A DNA stretch of 64,000 nt. Source: Paenibacillus tritici. Its GTDB lineage: Bacteria; Bacillota; Bacilli; Paenibacillales; Paenibacillaceae. The translations under genes were made by a program, and so were the position numbers. The DNA lies in NCBI RefSeq assembly GCF_013204885.1, contig NZ_JABMKX010000025.1:18198-82197 (forward strand), written 5' to 3'. The notes under the pieces were generated by a model. That model had not been told where the DNA came from. It saw only the letters and a program-made list of their open reading frames with translations, and did no database searches. Positions 13,201 to 21,884 of this stretch are shown here, in pieces (positions within the stretch are counted from its first letter, which is position 1; each line of letters begins with the position of its first letter).

Positions 13201-13857
13201 AAGGACCGTCGTGAAATCGAAGTCCAGGGTGAAGCAGAGTCCAAGACGTATTCCATCACTTACGGCTCCCGTCTGCGTGTCAGCGAAGGGCAGGAGATTG
13301 AAGCTGGCGATGAGCTGACAGACGGTTCTATTGACCCTAAAGAAATGCTGCGTATCAAAGGGATCCGTGGGGTACAGAACTACATTCTGCAAGAAGTACA
13401 GCGTGTATACCGTAACCAGGGCGTTGAAATCAATGATAAGCACATTGAAGTTATGATTAAGCAGATGCTGCGCAAAATCCGGATTATCGATGCTGGAGAT
13501 ACCAGTCTCCTGCCTGGTGCTTTTGCGGATATTCATGAATATGAGGCAGCTAACAAGGAAGCTATTCTTGCTGGTAAAGAACCTGCAGTCGCCAAACCGG
13601 TTCTGCTTGGTATCACGAAGGCTTCCCTGGAGACAGACTCCTTCTTGTCTGCGGCTTCTTTCCAGGAAACTACCCGCGTCTTGACGGATGCAGCGATTAA
13701 GGGTAAAGTGGATAAGCTCTTGGGTCTGAAAGAAAATGTTATTATCGGTAAGCTGATTCCTGCAGGTACAGGCATGAATCGTTATCGTAATGTGAAGCTG
13801 AGCGATCCGAATGAAGAAAGCAAGCAAGCCGCTTTAGAAACGGTTCCAGCTGAATAA
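10246..13857 (+). CDS. rpoC: DNA-directed RNA polymerase subunit beta prime
   Basis: 1203 residues. The catalytic Mg-binding NADFDGD is at about residue 447, the N-terminal zinc site uses CHCGKY and CDRCG, and the second zinc site ends CKKCYG near residue 905. The bridge and trigger-helix regions (GEPGTQLTMRTFHTGG) are intact. The start is TTG at 10246 or the adjacent TTG at 10249, both behind AAGGAGGG. Confidence 0.97.
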   Translation: MLDVNNFEFMKIGLASPEKIRSWSRGEVKKPETINYRTLKPEKEGLFCERIFGPQKDWECHCGKYKRVRYKGVVCDRCGVEVTRAKVRRERMGHIELAAPVSHIWYFKGIPSRMGLALDMSPRSLEEIIYFASYVVTDPGETPLEKKQLLSEKEYRSYREKYGYGFQAGMGAEAVKKLLQDIDIDKELEFLKEELRTAQGQRRNRAIKRLEVIEAFRNSGNKPDWMIMDVLPVIPPELRPMVQLDGGRFATSDLNDLYRRVINRNNRLKRLLDLGAPDIIVQNEKRMLQEAVDALIDNGRRGRPVTGPGNRPLKSLSHMLKGKQGRFRQNLLGKRVDYSGRSVIVVGPYLKMYQCGLPKKMALELFKPFVMKELVNKGLAHNIKSAKRKVERVSPEVWDVLEEVIREHPVLLNRAPTLHRLGIQAFEPILVEGHAIRLHPLVCTAYNADFDGDQMAVHVPLSAEAQAEARILMLASGNILNPKDGKPVVTPSQDMVLGTFYLTMDNKEEKGTGMILRTVNEAVSAYQRGTAGLHARVAIPVKALGKTCFTEAQQGAMLITTVGKIIFNEIYPSSFPYINEATKTNLLQGTPEKYFIYEKGADIRELIMAAPEASAVGKEYLGLIIARCFETYHTTKTSVILDKIKQLGFTYSTRSGVTVAVSDVIVPEEKATILKESEAKVDVVANQYRRGLITNDERYDRVIEIWSKTKDDLTNVLLKSMDRFNSIMLMVDSKARGNKSQITQLGGMRGLMATPSGRIFELPIKANFREGLTVLEYFISTHGARKGLADTALRTADSGYLTRRLVDVAQDVIVREEDCGTDKGFTVSRIQDGKEVIEDLYDRIEGRYSFETVRHPETKEILVHRNDLIDSDKAEEIVNAGVTKLQIRSVLSCRARHGVCKKCYGRNLATGKFVEIGEAVGIIAAQSIGEPGTQLTMRTFHTGGVAGDDITQGLPRIQELFEARNPKGQATISEIDGVVKEIRETKDRREIEVQGEAESKTYSITYGSRLRVSEGQEIEAGDELTDGSIDPKEMLRIKGIRGVQNYILQEVQRVYRNQGVEINDKHIEVMIKQMLRKIRIIDAGDTSLLPGAFADIHEYEAANKEAILAGKEPAVAKPVLLGITKASLETDSFLSAASFQETTRVLTDAAIKGKVDKLLGLKENVIIGKLIPAGTGMNRYRNVKLSDPNEESKQAALETVPAE

Positions 13858-13884
13858 TTGAATAATCATGGCATGGCATTGCTC

Positions 13885-13911
13885 GCGTCACGTAATCATC
13901 TTGCGTGACGC
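13885..13911 (+). terminator. Hairpin after rpoC, possible terminator
   Basis: Perfect 8-bp stem GCGTCACG/CGTGACGC with an 11-base loop, 27 bases after the rpoC stop. It lacks a T-run but separates rpoC from a new promoter. Confidence 0.45.
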
Positions 13912-13953
13912 AGCTGTCTGCTATGAATATTAATAAATTTATTGTCGTTTTTC

Positions 13954-13982
13954 TTGACATCATGTGCTGTGGATGCTAATAT
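13954..13982 (+). promoter_or_regulatory. Strong promoter for the str operon
   Basis: TTGACA (13954-13959), 17-base spacer, TAATAT (13977-13982) with an extended -10 TGC. It probably drives the L7Ae-type gene, rpsL, rpsG, fusA and perhaps tuf. Confidence 0.8.
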
Positions 13983-14037
13983 GTCTAAGGTGCGTGAGTA
14001 GTCTTGTCATTCTTATTCAGTGGAGGTAATGGTTTTC

Positions 14038-14289
14038 ATGACTGATGATAGAGGGTTACAGGATGCTCAGGTCAAGATCGGTTCCAAGCAAACCGTCAAG
14101 GCGGTGGAGTTGGGCCAAGCCGCAGAAGTCTATGTGGCAGAGGACGGAGATCAACGGCTTACTTCCAGAATTGTAATGCTTTGCAACAAACAAGGCGTGA
14201 AGGTCACTTATGTGGACACGATGCTGAATTTGGGCAAGGCCTGCGGTATAGAAGTTGGTGCTGCGATGGCAGCCGTCTTAAAACAATAG
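14038..14289 (+). CDS. rplGB: L7Ae-family kink-turn-binding protein (YbxF/RplGB type)
   Basis: 83 residues with the L7Ae/L30e/S12e/Gadd45 fold: a central VELGQAAEVYVAEDGD and a C-terminal ITYVD-like strand (VKVTYVD) before LGKACGIEVGAA. B. subtilis YbxF at this position binds kink-turn RNA. The ATG at 14038 follows GGAGGT by ten bases; an in-frame upstream GTG at 14020 overlaps that site and is rejected. The rRNA target is not shown by the sequence. Confidence 0.85.
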   Translation: MTDDRGLQDAQVKIGSKQTVKAVELGQAAEVYVAEDGDQRLTSRIVMLCNKQGVKVTYVDTMLNLGKACGIEVGAAMAAVLKQ

Positions 14290-14423
14290 CAACAAGAGAA
14301 CGTTTTTGTACCGGGGTACACTTCGGCAGCAAGGACTTTTCATTTGTCTTTTTATGAACCACCTGGGTCTGTGGACTTAGCGGTCATGAATTGACTATCA
14401 TTTCAGGAAGGGGGTGGCACAAC

Positions 14424-14843
14424 ATGCCAACTATTAATCAACTGGTTCGTAAAGGCCGTCAAGCCAAAATCGAAAAATCTAAATCTCCCGCTCTTCAAAA
14501 AGGGTTCAACGCCCTCAAGCGTGAGGCTACAAATTTGAGCGCTCCGCAGAAACGCGGTGTGTGCACTCGTGTAGGCACAATGACTCCACGTAAACCAAAC
14601 TCAGCACTTCGTAAGTATGCCCGTGTTCGTCTGACGAACCGTCTTGAGGTGACTGCTTACATTCCGGGTATCGGACACAACCTTCAAGAGCACAGTGTAG
14701 TATTGCTGCGCGGAGGTAAAGTTAAGGACCTTGCAGGAGTTCGTTATCACATCGTTCGTGGTGCACTGGATACTGCAGGTGTTGCTAACCGGATGCAGGC
14801 TCGCTCCAAGTATGGTGCGAAACGTCCTAAAGCCAAGAAATAA
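14424..14843 (+). CDS. rpsL: 30S ribosomal protein S12
   Basis: 139 residues, decoding-site protein. Conserved QKRGVCTRV and PGIGHNLQEHSVVLLRGG are present. Residue 56 is Arg (CGT) in TPRKPNSALRK, where most bacteria have Lys; it is the equivalent of E. coli Lys42, a classic streptomycin-resistance site. The start follows GAAGGGGGTGG. Confidence 0.96.
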   Translation: MPTINQLVRKGRQAKIEKSKSPALQKGFNALKREATNLSAPQKRGVCTRVGTMTPRKPNSALRKYARVRLTNRLEVTAYIPGIGHNLQEHSVVLLRGGKVKDLAGVRYHIVRGALDTAGVANRMQARSKYGAKRPKAKK

Positions 14844-14888
14844 GATAAGCCTATTTGAATAATAACCATTTAAGAAAGGGGGATATCC

Positions 14889-15359
14889 ATGCCACGCAAA
14901 GGTCCAGTTACTAAGAGAGATGTATTGCCAGATCCATTGTATAATAGCAAGTTGGTTACTCGTTTGATCAACCGTATTATGCTGGGTGGTAAAAGAGGTG
15001 TCGCTCAAAGCATTTTGTACAATTCATTCAAGTTGATTCAGGAACGTACAGGTAAAGAGCCGATGGAAGTTTTTGAAGCTGCTATCAAGAATATCATGCC
15101 TGTATTGGAAGTTAAAGCTCGTCGTGTCGGCGGTGCTAACTACCAGGTACCTATCGAGGTTAAACCTGAAAGACGTACAGCTTTGGGATTACGTTGGCTT
15201 GTAAACTACTCACGCAACCGCGGTGAGAAGACTATGGAAGAGCGTTTGGCGGCTGAGATTATCGATGCTTCCAACAACACAGGCGCTTCCGTTAAGAAAC
15301 GTGAAGATACACACAAAATGGCTGAAGCGAACAAAGCGTTTGCTCACTACCGCTGGTAG
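14889..15359 (+). CDS. rpsG: 30S ribosomal protein S7
   Basis: 156 residues, the usual bacterial length, beginning MPRKGPVTKRDVLPDP. S7 nucleates assembly of the 30S head and lines the E site. AAGAAAGGGGGA precedes the start. It lies between rpsL and fusA as in all str operons. Confidence 0.97.
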   Translation: MPRKGPVTKRDVLPDPLYNSKLVTRLINRIMLGGKRGVAQSILYNSFKLIQERTGKEPMEVFEAAIKNIMPVLEVKARRVGGANYQVPIEVKPERRTALGLRWLVNYSRNRGEKTMEERLAAEIIDASNNTGASVKKREDTHKMAEANKAFAHYRW

Positions 15360-15406
15360 GATTACAGTCGTTCAAATAACTTCTATTTTGAAAGGAGATC
15401 CATTTC

Positions 15407-17485
15407 ATGGCAAGAGAGTTCTCCTTAAAAAATACACGTAATATCGGGATCATGGCACATATTGATGCTGGTAAGACTACTACCACTGAGCGGATTCTTT
15501 TCTATTCAGGCCGTACGCACAAAATCGGTGAAGTTCACGAGGGTGCTGCTACAATGGACTGGATGGAGCAAGAGCAGGAGCGCGGAATTACGATTACTTC
15601 CGCTGCTACCACCGCTGCCTGGAAGGGTAACCGCGTTAATATCATTGATACCCCAGGACACGTTGACTTCACCGTTGAAGTTGAACGTTCCTTGCGTGTA
15701 TTGGATGGGGCAGTAGGCGTATTCAGCGCCAAAGAAGGCGTTGAACCTCAGTCCGAGACTGTTTGGAGACAAGCTGACCGTTATAGTGTACCGCGGATCG
15801 CTTATGTCAACAAAATGGATATCATCGGCGCTGATTTTCTTAATGTAATTCAGTCTATGCGTGAGCGTTTGATGGCGAATGCAGTTGCTATTCAATTGCC
15901 GATCGGCGCAGAAAATGACTTCATTGGTATTATTGACCTGATTGAGCAAAAAGCTCATATGTTTAAAGACGATTTGGGTCAAAACATTGAAGTAACAGAT
16001 ATTCCTGCTGAGTATCTTGAGCAAGTTGAAGGACTTCGTCTCGAGTTGATCGAGAAGGTTGCCGAACTTGATGAAGAGCTTACTATGAAGTATCTTGAAG
16101 GTGAAGAAATTACAATTCCGGAAATCAAAGCTGCATTGCGCAAAGGCGTATGTGAAGTTAAGATTTTCCCTGTAATTGTTGGATCCTCCTACCGCAACAA
16201 AGGGGTTCAACTTATGTTGGACGCTGTTGTTGATTACTTGCCTTCACCTCTTGATGTTCCAGCTATTGTGGGTCATCATGATGATGGAACTGAAGGGGTT
16301 CGCCATTCTTCGGATGAAGAGCCGTTCTCAGCTTTGGCATTTAAAATCATGACAGACCCTTATGTAGGTAAGCTTACGTTCTTCCGTGTTTACTCTGGTG
16401 TTCTGGAGTCCGGATCGTACGTAGTGAATGCTACTAAGAACAAACGTGAGCGTATCGGTCGTATTCTACAAATGCACGCGAACAGCCGCCAAGAGATTTC
16501 CATTGTGTACTCTGGTGATATCGCTGCAGCTGTAGGATTGAAAGATACAAGCACGGGCGATACTCTGTGTGATGAGAAGAATCCAATTATTTTGGAATCC
16601 ATGAACTTCCCTGATCCGGTTATCGAAATTGCAGTAGAACCAAAAACCAAAGCTGACCAAGATAAGCTCGGCGTTGCTCTCGGAAAGTTGACCGAAGAAG
16701 ATCCAACTCTTCGTGCTCATACTGATGAAGAAACAGGCCAAACGATCTTGGCAGGTATGGGCGAGCTTCACTTGGATATTATTATTGATCGTATGCGCCG
16801 TGAATTCCACGTTGAGACTAACGTTGGTAAACCGCAGGTAGCATATCGTGAAACATTCAATGCGCCTGCTCGCGTCGAAGGTAAATTCGTTCGTCAATCC
16901 GGCGGACGCGGTCAATACGGTCACGTATGGGTTGAATTCGAACCTCTCGAGGCTGGTACTGGCAACCAATTCGAAAGTAAGGTAGTCGGCGGTTCTGTAC
17001 CTAGAGAATATGTCGCTCCTGCACTTGCGGGTATTGAAGAAGCTATGAAAAATGGTGTCATCGCAGGCTTCCCGCTTGTTGATGTTAAAGCCACTATCGT
17101 AGATGGTTCTTATCATGATGTTGACTCCAATGAAATGGCGTTTAAAGTTGCCGGATCATTGGCGCTTAAGGCTGCAAAAGACAAGTGTAAACCTGTCCTG
17201 CTTGAGCCAATCATGAAAGTGGAAGTAACTGTTCCTGAGGAGTACATGGGCGATGTTATGGGAATGCTTAGTTCCCGTCGCGGTAAGATTGAAGGTATGG
17301 ACTCCCGTGGTGGAGCTCAGATTATTCGGTCTAAGGTGCCTCTCTCCGAAATGTTCGGTTACTCTACAACACTTCGTTCCGGTACTCAAGGGCGCGGCGT
17401 ATTCTCAATGGAGCTTTCTCACTATGAAGAAGTTCCAAGAAGTATTGCAGAAGAAATCGCAGCCAAGAACAAAGGCGGAGAATAA
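15407..17485 (+). CDS. fusA: Translation elongation factor G
   Basis: 692 residues. GTPase motifs: AHIDAGKTTTTER (G1), DTPGHVDF (G3), NKMD (G4). The domain IV tip and the C-terminal RGKIEGMDSRGG follow. EF-G drives translocation and, with RRF, ribosome recycling. AAAGGAG precedes the ATG. Confidence 0.97.
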   Translation: MAREFSLKNTRNIGIMAHIDAGKTTTTERILFYSGRTHKIGEVHEGAATMDWMEQEQERGITITSAATTAAWKGNRVNIIDTPGHVDFTVEVERSLRVLDGAVGVFSAKEGVEPQSETVWRQADRYSVPRIAYVNKMDIIGADFLNVIQSMRERLMANAVAIQLPIGAENDFIGIIDLIEQKAHMFKDDLGQNIEVTDIPAEYLEQVEGLRLELIEKVAELDEELTMKYLEGEEITIPEIKAALRKGVCEVKIFPVIVGSSYRNKGVQLMLDAVVDYLPSPLDVPAIVGHHDDGTEGVRHSSDEEPFSALAFKIMTDPYVGKLTFFRVYSGVLESGSYVVNATKNKRERIGRILQMHANSRQEISIVYSGDIAAAVGLKDTSTGDTLCDEKNPIILESMNFPDPVIEIAVEPKTKADQDKLGVALGKLTEEDPTLRAHTDEETGQTILAGMGELHLDIIIDRMRREFHVETNVGKPQVAYRETFNAPARVEGKFVRQSGGRGQYGHVWVEFEPLEAGTGNQFESKVVGGSVPREYVAPALAGIEEAMKNGVIAGFPLVDVKATIVDGSYHDVDSNEMAFKVAGSLALKAAKDKCKPVLLEPIMKVEVTVPEEYMGDVMGMLSSRRGKIEGMDSRGGAQIIRSKVPLSEMFGYSTTLRSGTQGRGVFSMELSHYEEVPRSIAEEIAAKNKGGE

Positions 17486-17595
17486 TTTAAAGTTTTTAAC
17501 TTGCCGTCCGGGTATATCACATCAGTCACCTAAGAATTACATGTAGGCGGGCGGCTCAAATATAAGGAACCCCACAATAAGGAGGAACTGTTCAA

Positions 17596-18786
<1,191 letters not shown>

Positions 18787-18823
18787 TTCGGATTCTATCC
18801 GTTAGGATAGACTGGAATACATT

Positions 18824-18854
18824 CAAGGCCTCTTCTTTGAAGGGGCCTTGTTTT
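18824..18854 (+). terminator. Terminator after tuf
   Basis: CAAGGCC and GGGCCTTG flank a short loop, followed by TTTT. It closes the str operon before the inserted genes. Confidence 0.8.
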
Positions 18855-18871
18855 ATGTTGGCACAGGCCAC

Positions 18872-18909
18872 AAAGACCGCTGCTCCAGAAGAGTAACGGT
18901 CTTTTGTAT
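18872..18909. terminator. Hairpin between convergent tuf and cupin genes
   Basis: AAAGACCG (18872-18879) and CGGTCTTT (18897-18904) form an 8-bp stem, followed on the plus strand by TGTATTTTT. On the minus strand it lies 17 bases after the cupin stop codon and could end that transcript too. Confidence 0.6.
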
Positions 18910-18925
18910 TTTTAAATTAAATGAT

Positions 18926-19267
18926 TTAGATTTCCTTCGCATAATCCGCACTAGGCAACTTGGATAATACCACATGCAGACTGGATGGGGATGAGCTATT
19001 GTTCGTATAGGCAAAGGACTCATCACCGGTGATATAAATGGTTTCCCCTTGGACCAAAGAGAATTCTTCTTCATTAACGTGAATGACTCCGTCTCCATGG
19101 AGGGCCAGGATATATACATCGGCGCCCGGATGCTTGTGAACAGGCAGCTTCTGCCCCGGCATGAAATTAAGCACGAATACAACACTTTCACCTTTTTGGA
19201 AAATGATTTTTTTCGTAAAGCGCTCCTCTTGATATTGTATTACCTCAGCTATGTTTTTCTTTTCCAT
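18926..19267 (-). CDS. Small cupin-domain protein
   Basis: 113 residues with a single cupin barrel: PGQKLPVHKHPGADVYILALHGDG (the HxH...E-like first motif, split here at about residues 36-59) and a second motif around VQGETIYI. The His residues could bind a metal. It follows the V4R gene by 34 bases and is probably in the same transcript. AGGGAATGG precedes the ATG. Such small cupins often bind small ligands or act as sensors; the ligand cannot be told from the sequence. Confidence 0.8.
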   Translation of the reverse strand: MEKKNIAEVIQYQEERFTKKIIFQKGESVVFVLNFMPGQKLPVHKHPGADVYILALHGDGVIHVNEEEFSLVQGETIYITGDESFAYTNNSSSPSSLHVVLSKLPSADYAKEI

Positions 19268-19301
19268 TATCCATTCCCTGCTTTCTATAAATTAGTTTTG
19301 T

Positions 19302-19751
19302 TTAAAGCTTCACTTCGTACTCACAATGCTCATGACCTGTAACATTACATTTGATCTCTTTCACGGATACCCTGCGGCCAAGAATTTTGCACAGCGCGCC
19401 CTCAATAATAGCTCCCTCTAGATCACATACCATCTTCTCATCCTCAAGAGAGGGTAATCCTTTGCAGAAGCAGTCATCAACGGCAATATTAATCCTGCGT
19501 TCATCAGAATGGACAATCCGGGGAATCCCTATTTTGAGCTCCTCAAAAATATGCAGCAGCTCTTCAATAGACTGGACAGGCAAGCTCTCGCCGATCTTCC
19601 TGCCAATGGTGACAGTAGTTCCCTTTCCGCCTAACGGCAATCCCTGATTCATACCAATCAAACGTATGGTCCGAAAAAGCTCAAGGGGGACCATGTTCCC
19701 CAGAGTAGTTCTATCCATCTGGCGCATATCCTCGAAAGTGTATTGCAGCAA
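19302..19751 (-). CDS. V4R-domain protein
   Basis: 149 residues from a TTG at 19751, or 164 from an ATG at 19796. The C-terminal half fits the V4R (4-vinyl reductase) sensor fold: VDDCFCKGLP, GAIIEGALCKILGRRVSV, and KCNVTGHEHCEYEVKL with conserved Cys and His. V4R domains bind small ligands in several regulators. I prefer the TTG start because AAAAGGAG precedes it and a predicted FNR-dependent transcript would begin at 19776, inside the longer frame. The ligand and role are unknown; co-occurrence with a cupin and an Fnr-like regulator suggests a redox or anaerobic function. Confidence 0.7.
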   Translation of the reverse strand: MLQYTFEDMRQMDRTTLGNMVPLELFRTIRLIGMNQGLPLGGKGTTVTIGRKIGESLPVQSIEELLHIFEELKIGIPRIVHSDERRINIAVDDCFCKGLPSLEDEKMVCDLEGAIIEGALCKILGRRVSVKEIKCNVTGHEHCEYEVKL

Positions 19752-19782
19752 GTGCGTCAACTCCTTTTCTCTCTGTAAATCT

Positions 19783-19788
19783 ATTGTA
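19783..19788 (-). promoter_or_regulatory. -10 element of a predicted class II FNR promoter for the V4R-cupin pair
   Basis: On the minus strand this reads TACAAT. With the FNR box centre placed at -41.5, the start site is an A at 19776 and this hexamer falls exactly at -12 to -7, the geometry of class II FNR/CRP activation. The inference depends on the V4R gene starting downstream at 19751. Confidence 0.55.
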
Positions 19789-19810
19789 TAGAACATGAGC
19801 AGGTTAATCC

Positions 19811-19824
19811 TTGATACAGATCAA
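19811..19824. promoter_or_regulatory. Perfect FNR box
   Basis: TTGATACAGATCAA matches the FNR consensus TTGATNNNNATCAA at all ten specified bases. It lies between the divergent V4R gene and the Crp/Fnr-type regulator. Toward the regulator, TTGATA at 19811-19816 could also serve as a -35 hexamer (TAGGAT at 19833-19838 as a weak -10), which would allow autorepression. Confidence 0.75.
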
Positions 19825-19908
19825 GTTTTTAATAGGATTGTGCGCACAGTCACCCGGTGGACTTCAGAACCTTGATATGTTGGAAGGAGGAGTAGGAAGG
19901 GATGAAGG

Positions 19909-20631
19909 ATGATGAATTGTAATACATGCAGCTCTCATGCCTGTGTACGTCAGGTTCCGGTATTCCGGAGCTTGTCTGACGAAGAATTAGTTATAATAGA
20001 ATCTATTACAGAATCTCATGATTATAAAAAAGGCAGCCAGGTATGCAGAGAAGGGGAGCCGTCTGAAGCCTTGTTTGTGGTGAAGAGCGGACTCATCAAA
20101 TTAACGAAGAACAGTAAAGAAGGGAAGCAGCATATTGTCCGTTTTCTTTTCCCGGGGGATTATTTCGGTCAGTTTGCCTTGCTTCACAATAAAAATAATG
20201 ACGTAACGGCGGAGATTATTGAGAGCGGAGTGGTGTGCCGGATGCACCGTAAAGACTTCATTCCTCTGCTGGAGCAAAATGCGGGTCTTGCGTTCAGCTT
20301 CCTGATGTCTGTAAGTGAGCAGCTTCATCTGGCAGAGGAGTCTGCAGGGGCTATGCATATGTTTGAAGTGGAGAAACGGCTAGCCCGGCTTCTGGTCTAC
20401 TTGTATACGCGGAATCTAAATACCCCGGCTGTTACTGTGCAGGCCTTGAGACAATCCGTAGATTTGCCGTCTGCGCAAAAAGAAGTGGCTGCGATGATCG
20501 GTACAACCGCCGAAACGCTCAGCCGCAAGCTGAACAAGCTGGAAGCTCTGAAGATTATTGCGATGCATAAAAGAACGGTGAATATTCTGGAGATGGAAGC
20601 TCTGATTCAGATTGCAGAGATTAGAGATTAA
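19909..20631 (+). CDS. Crp/Fnr-family transcription regulator
   Basis: 240 residues: N-terminal Cys cluster (C4, C7, C12), cyclic-nucleotide-like beta barrel (about 20-130), dimer helix and a C-terminal winged helix. The recognition helix reads TTAETLSRKL; E202, S205 and R206 match the ExxSR that makes E. coli FNR read TTGAT. A perfect TTGATNNNNATCAA lies 85 bases upstream. The N-terminal Cys residues plus C46 or the Cys near residue 110 could hold an Fe-S cluster, but ligation is unproven. It probably controls the divergent V4R-cupin pair. GGAAGG and GGAGGAG lie upstream of the start. Confidence 0.85.
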   Translation: MMNCNTCSSHACVRQVPVFRSLSDEELVIIESITESHDYKKGSQVCREGEPSEALFVVKSGLIKLTKNSKEGKQHIVRFLFPGDYFGQFALLHNKNNDVTAEIIESGVVCRMHRKDFIPLLEQNAGLAFSFLMSVSEQLHLAEESAGAMHMFEVEKRLARLLVYLYTRNLNTPAVTVQALRQSVDLPSAQKEVAAMIGTTAETLSRKLNKLEALKIIAMHKRTVNILEMEALIQIAEIRD

Positions 20632-20644
20632 TTGATATCGCTTG

Positions 20645-20678
20645 AAAGCATCTTTTTCAACGAAAAGGGTGCTTTTTT
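20645..20678 (+). terminator. Terminator after the Crp/Fnr gene
   Basis: AAGCATC plus TTTTTC pairs with GAAAA plus GGGTGCTT, followed by a T-run. It isolates the insert from the S10 operon. Confidence 0.8.
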
Positions 20679-20719
20679 AATTATATTTCGGAAAAATCTC
20701 ATTTGTTTCGCAAATGCTC

Positions 20720-20748
20720 TTGCAATATAGCCGCCTATTATATATAAT
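20720..20748 (+). promoter_or_regulatory. Promoter of the S10-spc-alpha superoperon
   Basis: TTGCAA (20720-20725), 17-base spacer, consensus TATAAT (20743-20748), 137 bases before rpsJ. The rest of the gap 20750-20885 shows no gene and could be a leader. Confidence 0.75.
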
Positions 20749-20885
20749 AATAAATGTTGTTCTGAGACGTTGCGATGATGTGAGAGGTTACTGACACACC
20801 CGGCCCCTTTGCCATGAGGTCGACGTCAGAAAATTTTCACGGAGTATGTCCGATAATAAATTGGGCGATAGAAGGAGGGACTAAA

Positions 20886-21194
20886 ATGGCAAAGCAAAAA
20901 ATTCGTATTCGCTTGAAAGCATACGACCACAGAATTCTTGATCAATCCGCAGAGAAGATCGTTGAAACAGCAAAACGTTCGGGTGCTGGTGTATCCGGGC
21001 CGATCCCGCTGCCAACTGAGAAGCAAATCATTACCATTCTCCGTGCGGTACACAAGTACAAGGATTCCCGTGAACAGTTTGAGCAACGGACTCACAAACG
21101 TTTGATCGATATTGTGAACCCAACACCACAAACTGTGGATGCCTTGATGCGCTTGGATCTACCGTCCGGTGTAGATATCGAAATCAAATTGTAA
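20886..21194 (+). CDS. rpsJ: 30S ribosomal protein S10 (NusE)
   Basis: 102 residues, MAKQKIRIRLKAYDHRILD, first gene of the S10 operon. Besides its place in the 30S head, S10 binds NusB in antitermination and can contact NusG. The ATG at 20886 follows GGAGGGA; an in-frame upstream ATG at 20817 has no such site. Confidence 0.97.
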   Translation: MAKQKIRIRLKAYDHRILDQSAEKIVETAKRSGAGVSGPIPLPTEKQIITILRAVHKYKDSREQFEQRTHKRLIDIVNPTPQTVDALMRLDLPSGVDIEIKL

Positions 21195-21235
21195 TTCATC
21201 ATTAAGCAACTAGGAAAAGAAAAGAGGTGTCAACA

Positions 21236-21859
21236 TTGAAAGGTATCTTAGGAAAAAAACTCGGTATGACTCAAGTGTTTACTCCAGAAGGTAACGTAAT
21301 TGCAGTTTCTGTTATCGAAGCTGGACCTTGTGTGGTACTGCAAAAGAAAGACCTGAATATCGACGGATATGAAGCAGTGCAGTTGGGCTTTTCCGACAAA
21401 AAGGAAAGTCGCTCCAACAAGCCTGAACAGGGTCACGCCAAAAAGGCAAATGCAACACCTAAGCGCTACGTTCGCGAAATTCGCGGTGTTGACCTCGGGT
21501 CACTCGAGGTTGGACAAGAGCTTAAGGCTGACATCTTCGCTGAAGGCGAATTTGTTGACGTAACAGGTACTTCGAAGGGTAAAGGCTTCCAGGGTAACAT
21601 CAAACGCTGGGGACAAAGCCGCGGACCAATGGCACACGGATCGCGTTACCACAGAAGACCGGGCTCAATGGGTTCCATCCAGGCTAACCGTGTTCCTAAG
21701 GGCAAACGCCTGCCAGGACATATGGGTCACACGACCGTAACGGTTCAAAAGCTTGAAATCATCCGAGTTGACGTAGAACGTAATGTACTGCTGGTTAAAG
21801 GCGCTATTCCAGGTCCTAAGAACAGCTTCGTGAAAGTTAAACAAACCGTTAAGAAATAA
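21236..21859 (+). CDS. rplC: 50S ribosomal protein L3
   Basis: 207 residues beginning KGILGKKLGMTQVF. The TTG at 21236 is chosen because AGAGGTG lies eight bases upstream; an upstream GTG at 21227 overlaps that site. The tip loop near the peptidyl transferase centre (KRWGQSRGPMAHGSRYHR) is conserved. Confidence 0.95.
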   Translation: MKGILGKKLGMTQVFTPEGNVIAVSVIEAGPCVVLQKKDLNIDGYEAVQLGFSDKKESRSNKPEQGHAKKANATPKRYVREIRGVDLGSLEVGQELKADIFAEGEFVDVTGTSKGKGFQGNIKRWGQSRGPMAHGSRYHRRPGSMGSIQANRVPKGKRLPGHMGHTTVTVQKLEIIRVDVERNVLLVKGAIPGPKNSFVKVKQTVKK

Positions 21860-21884
21860 TTACTGAAGAAAGGAGGAACATGAA

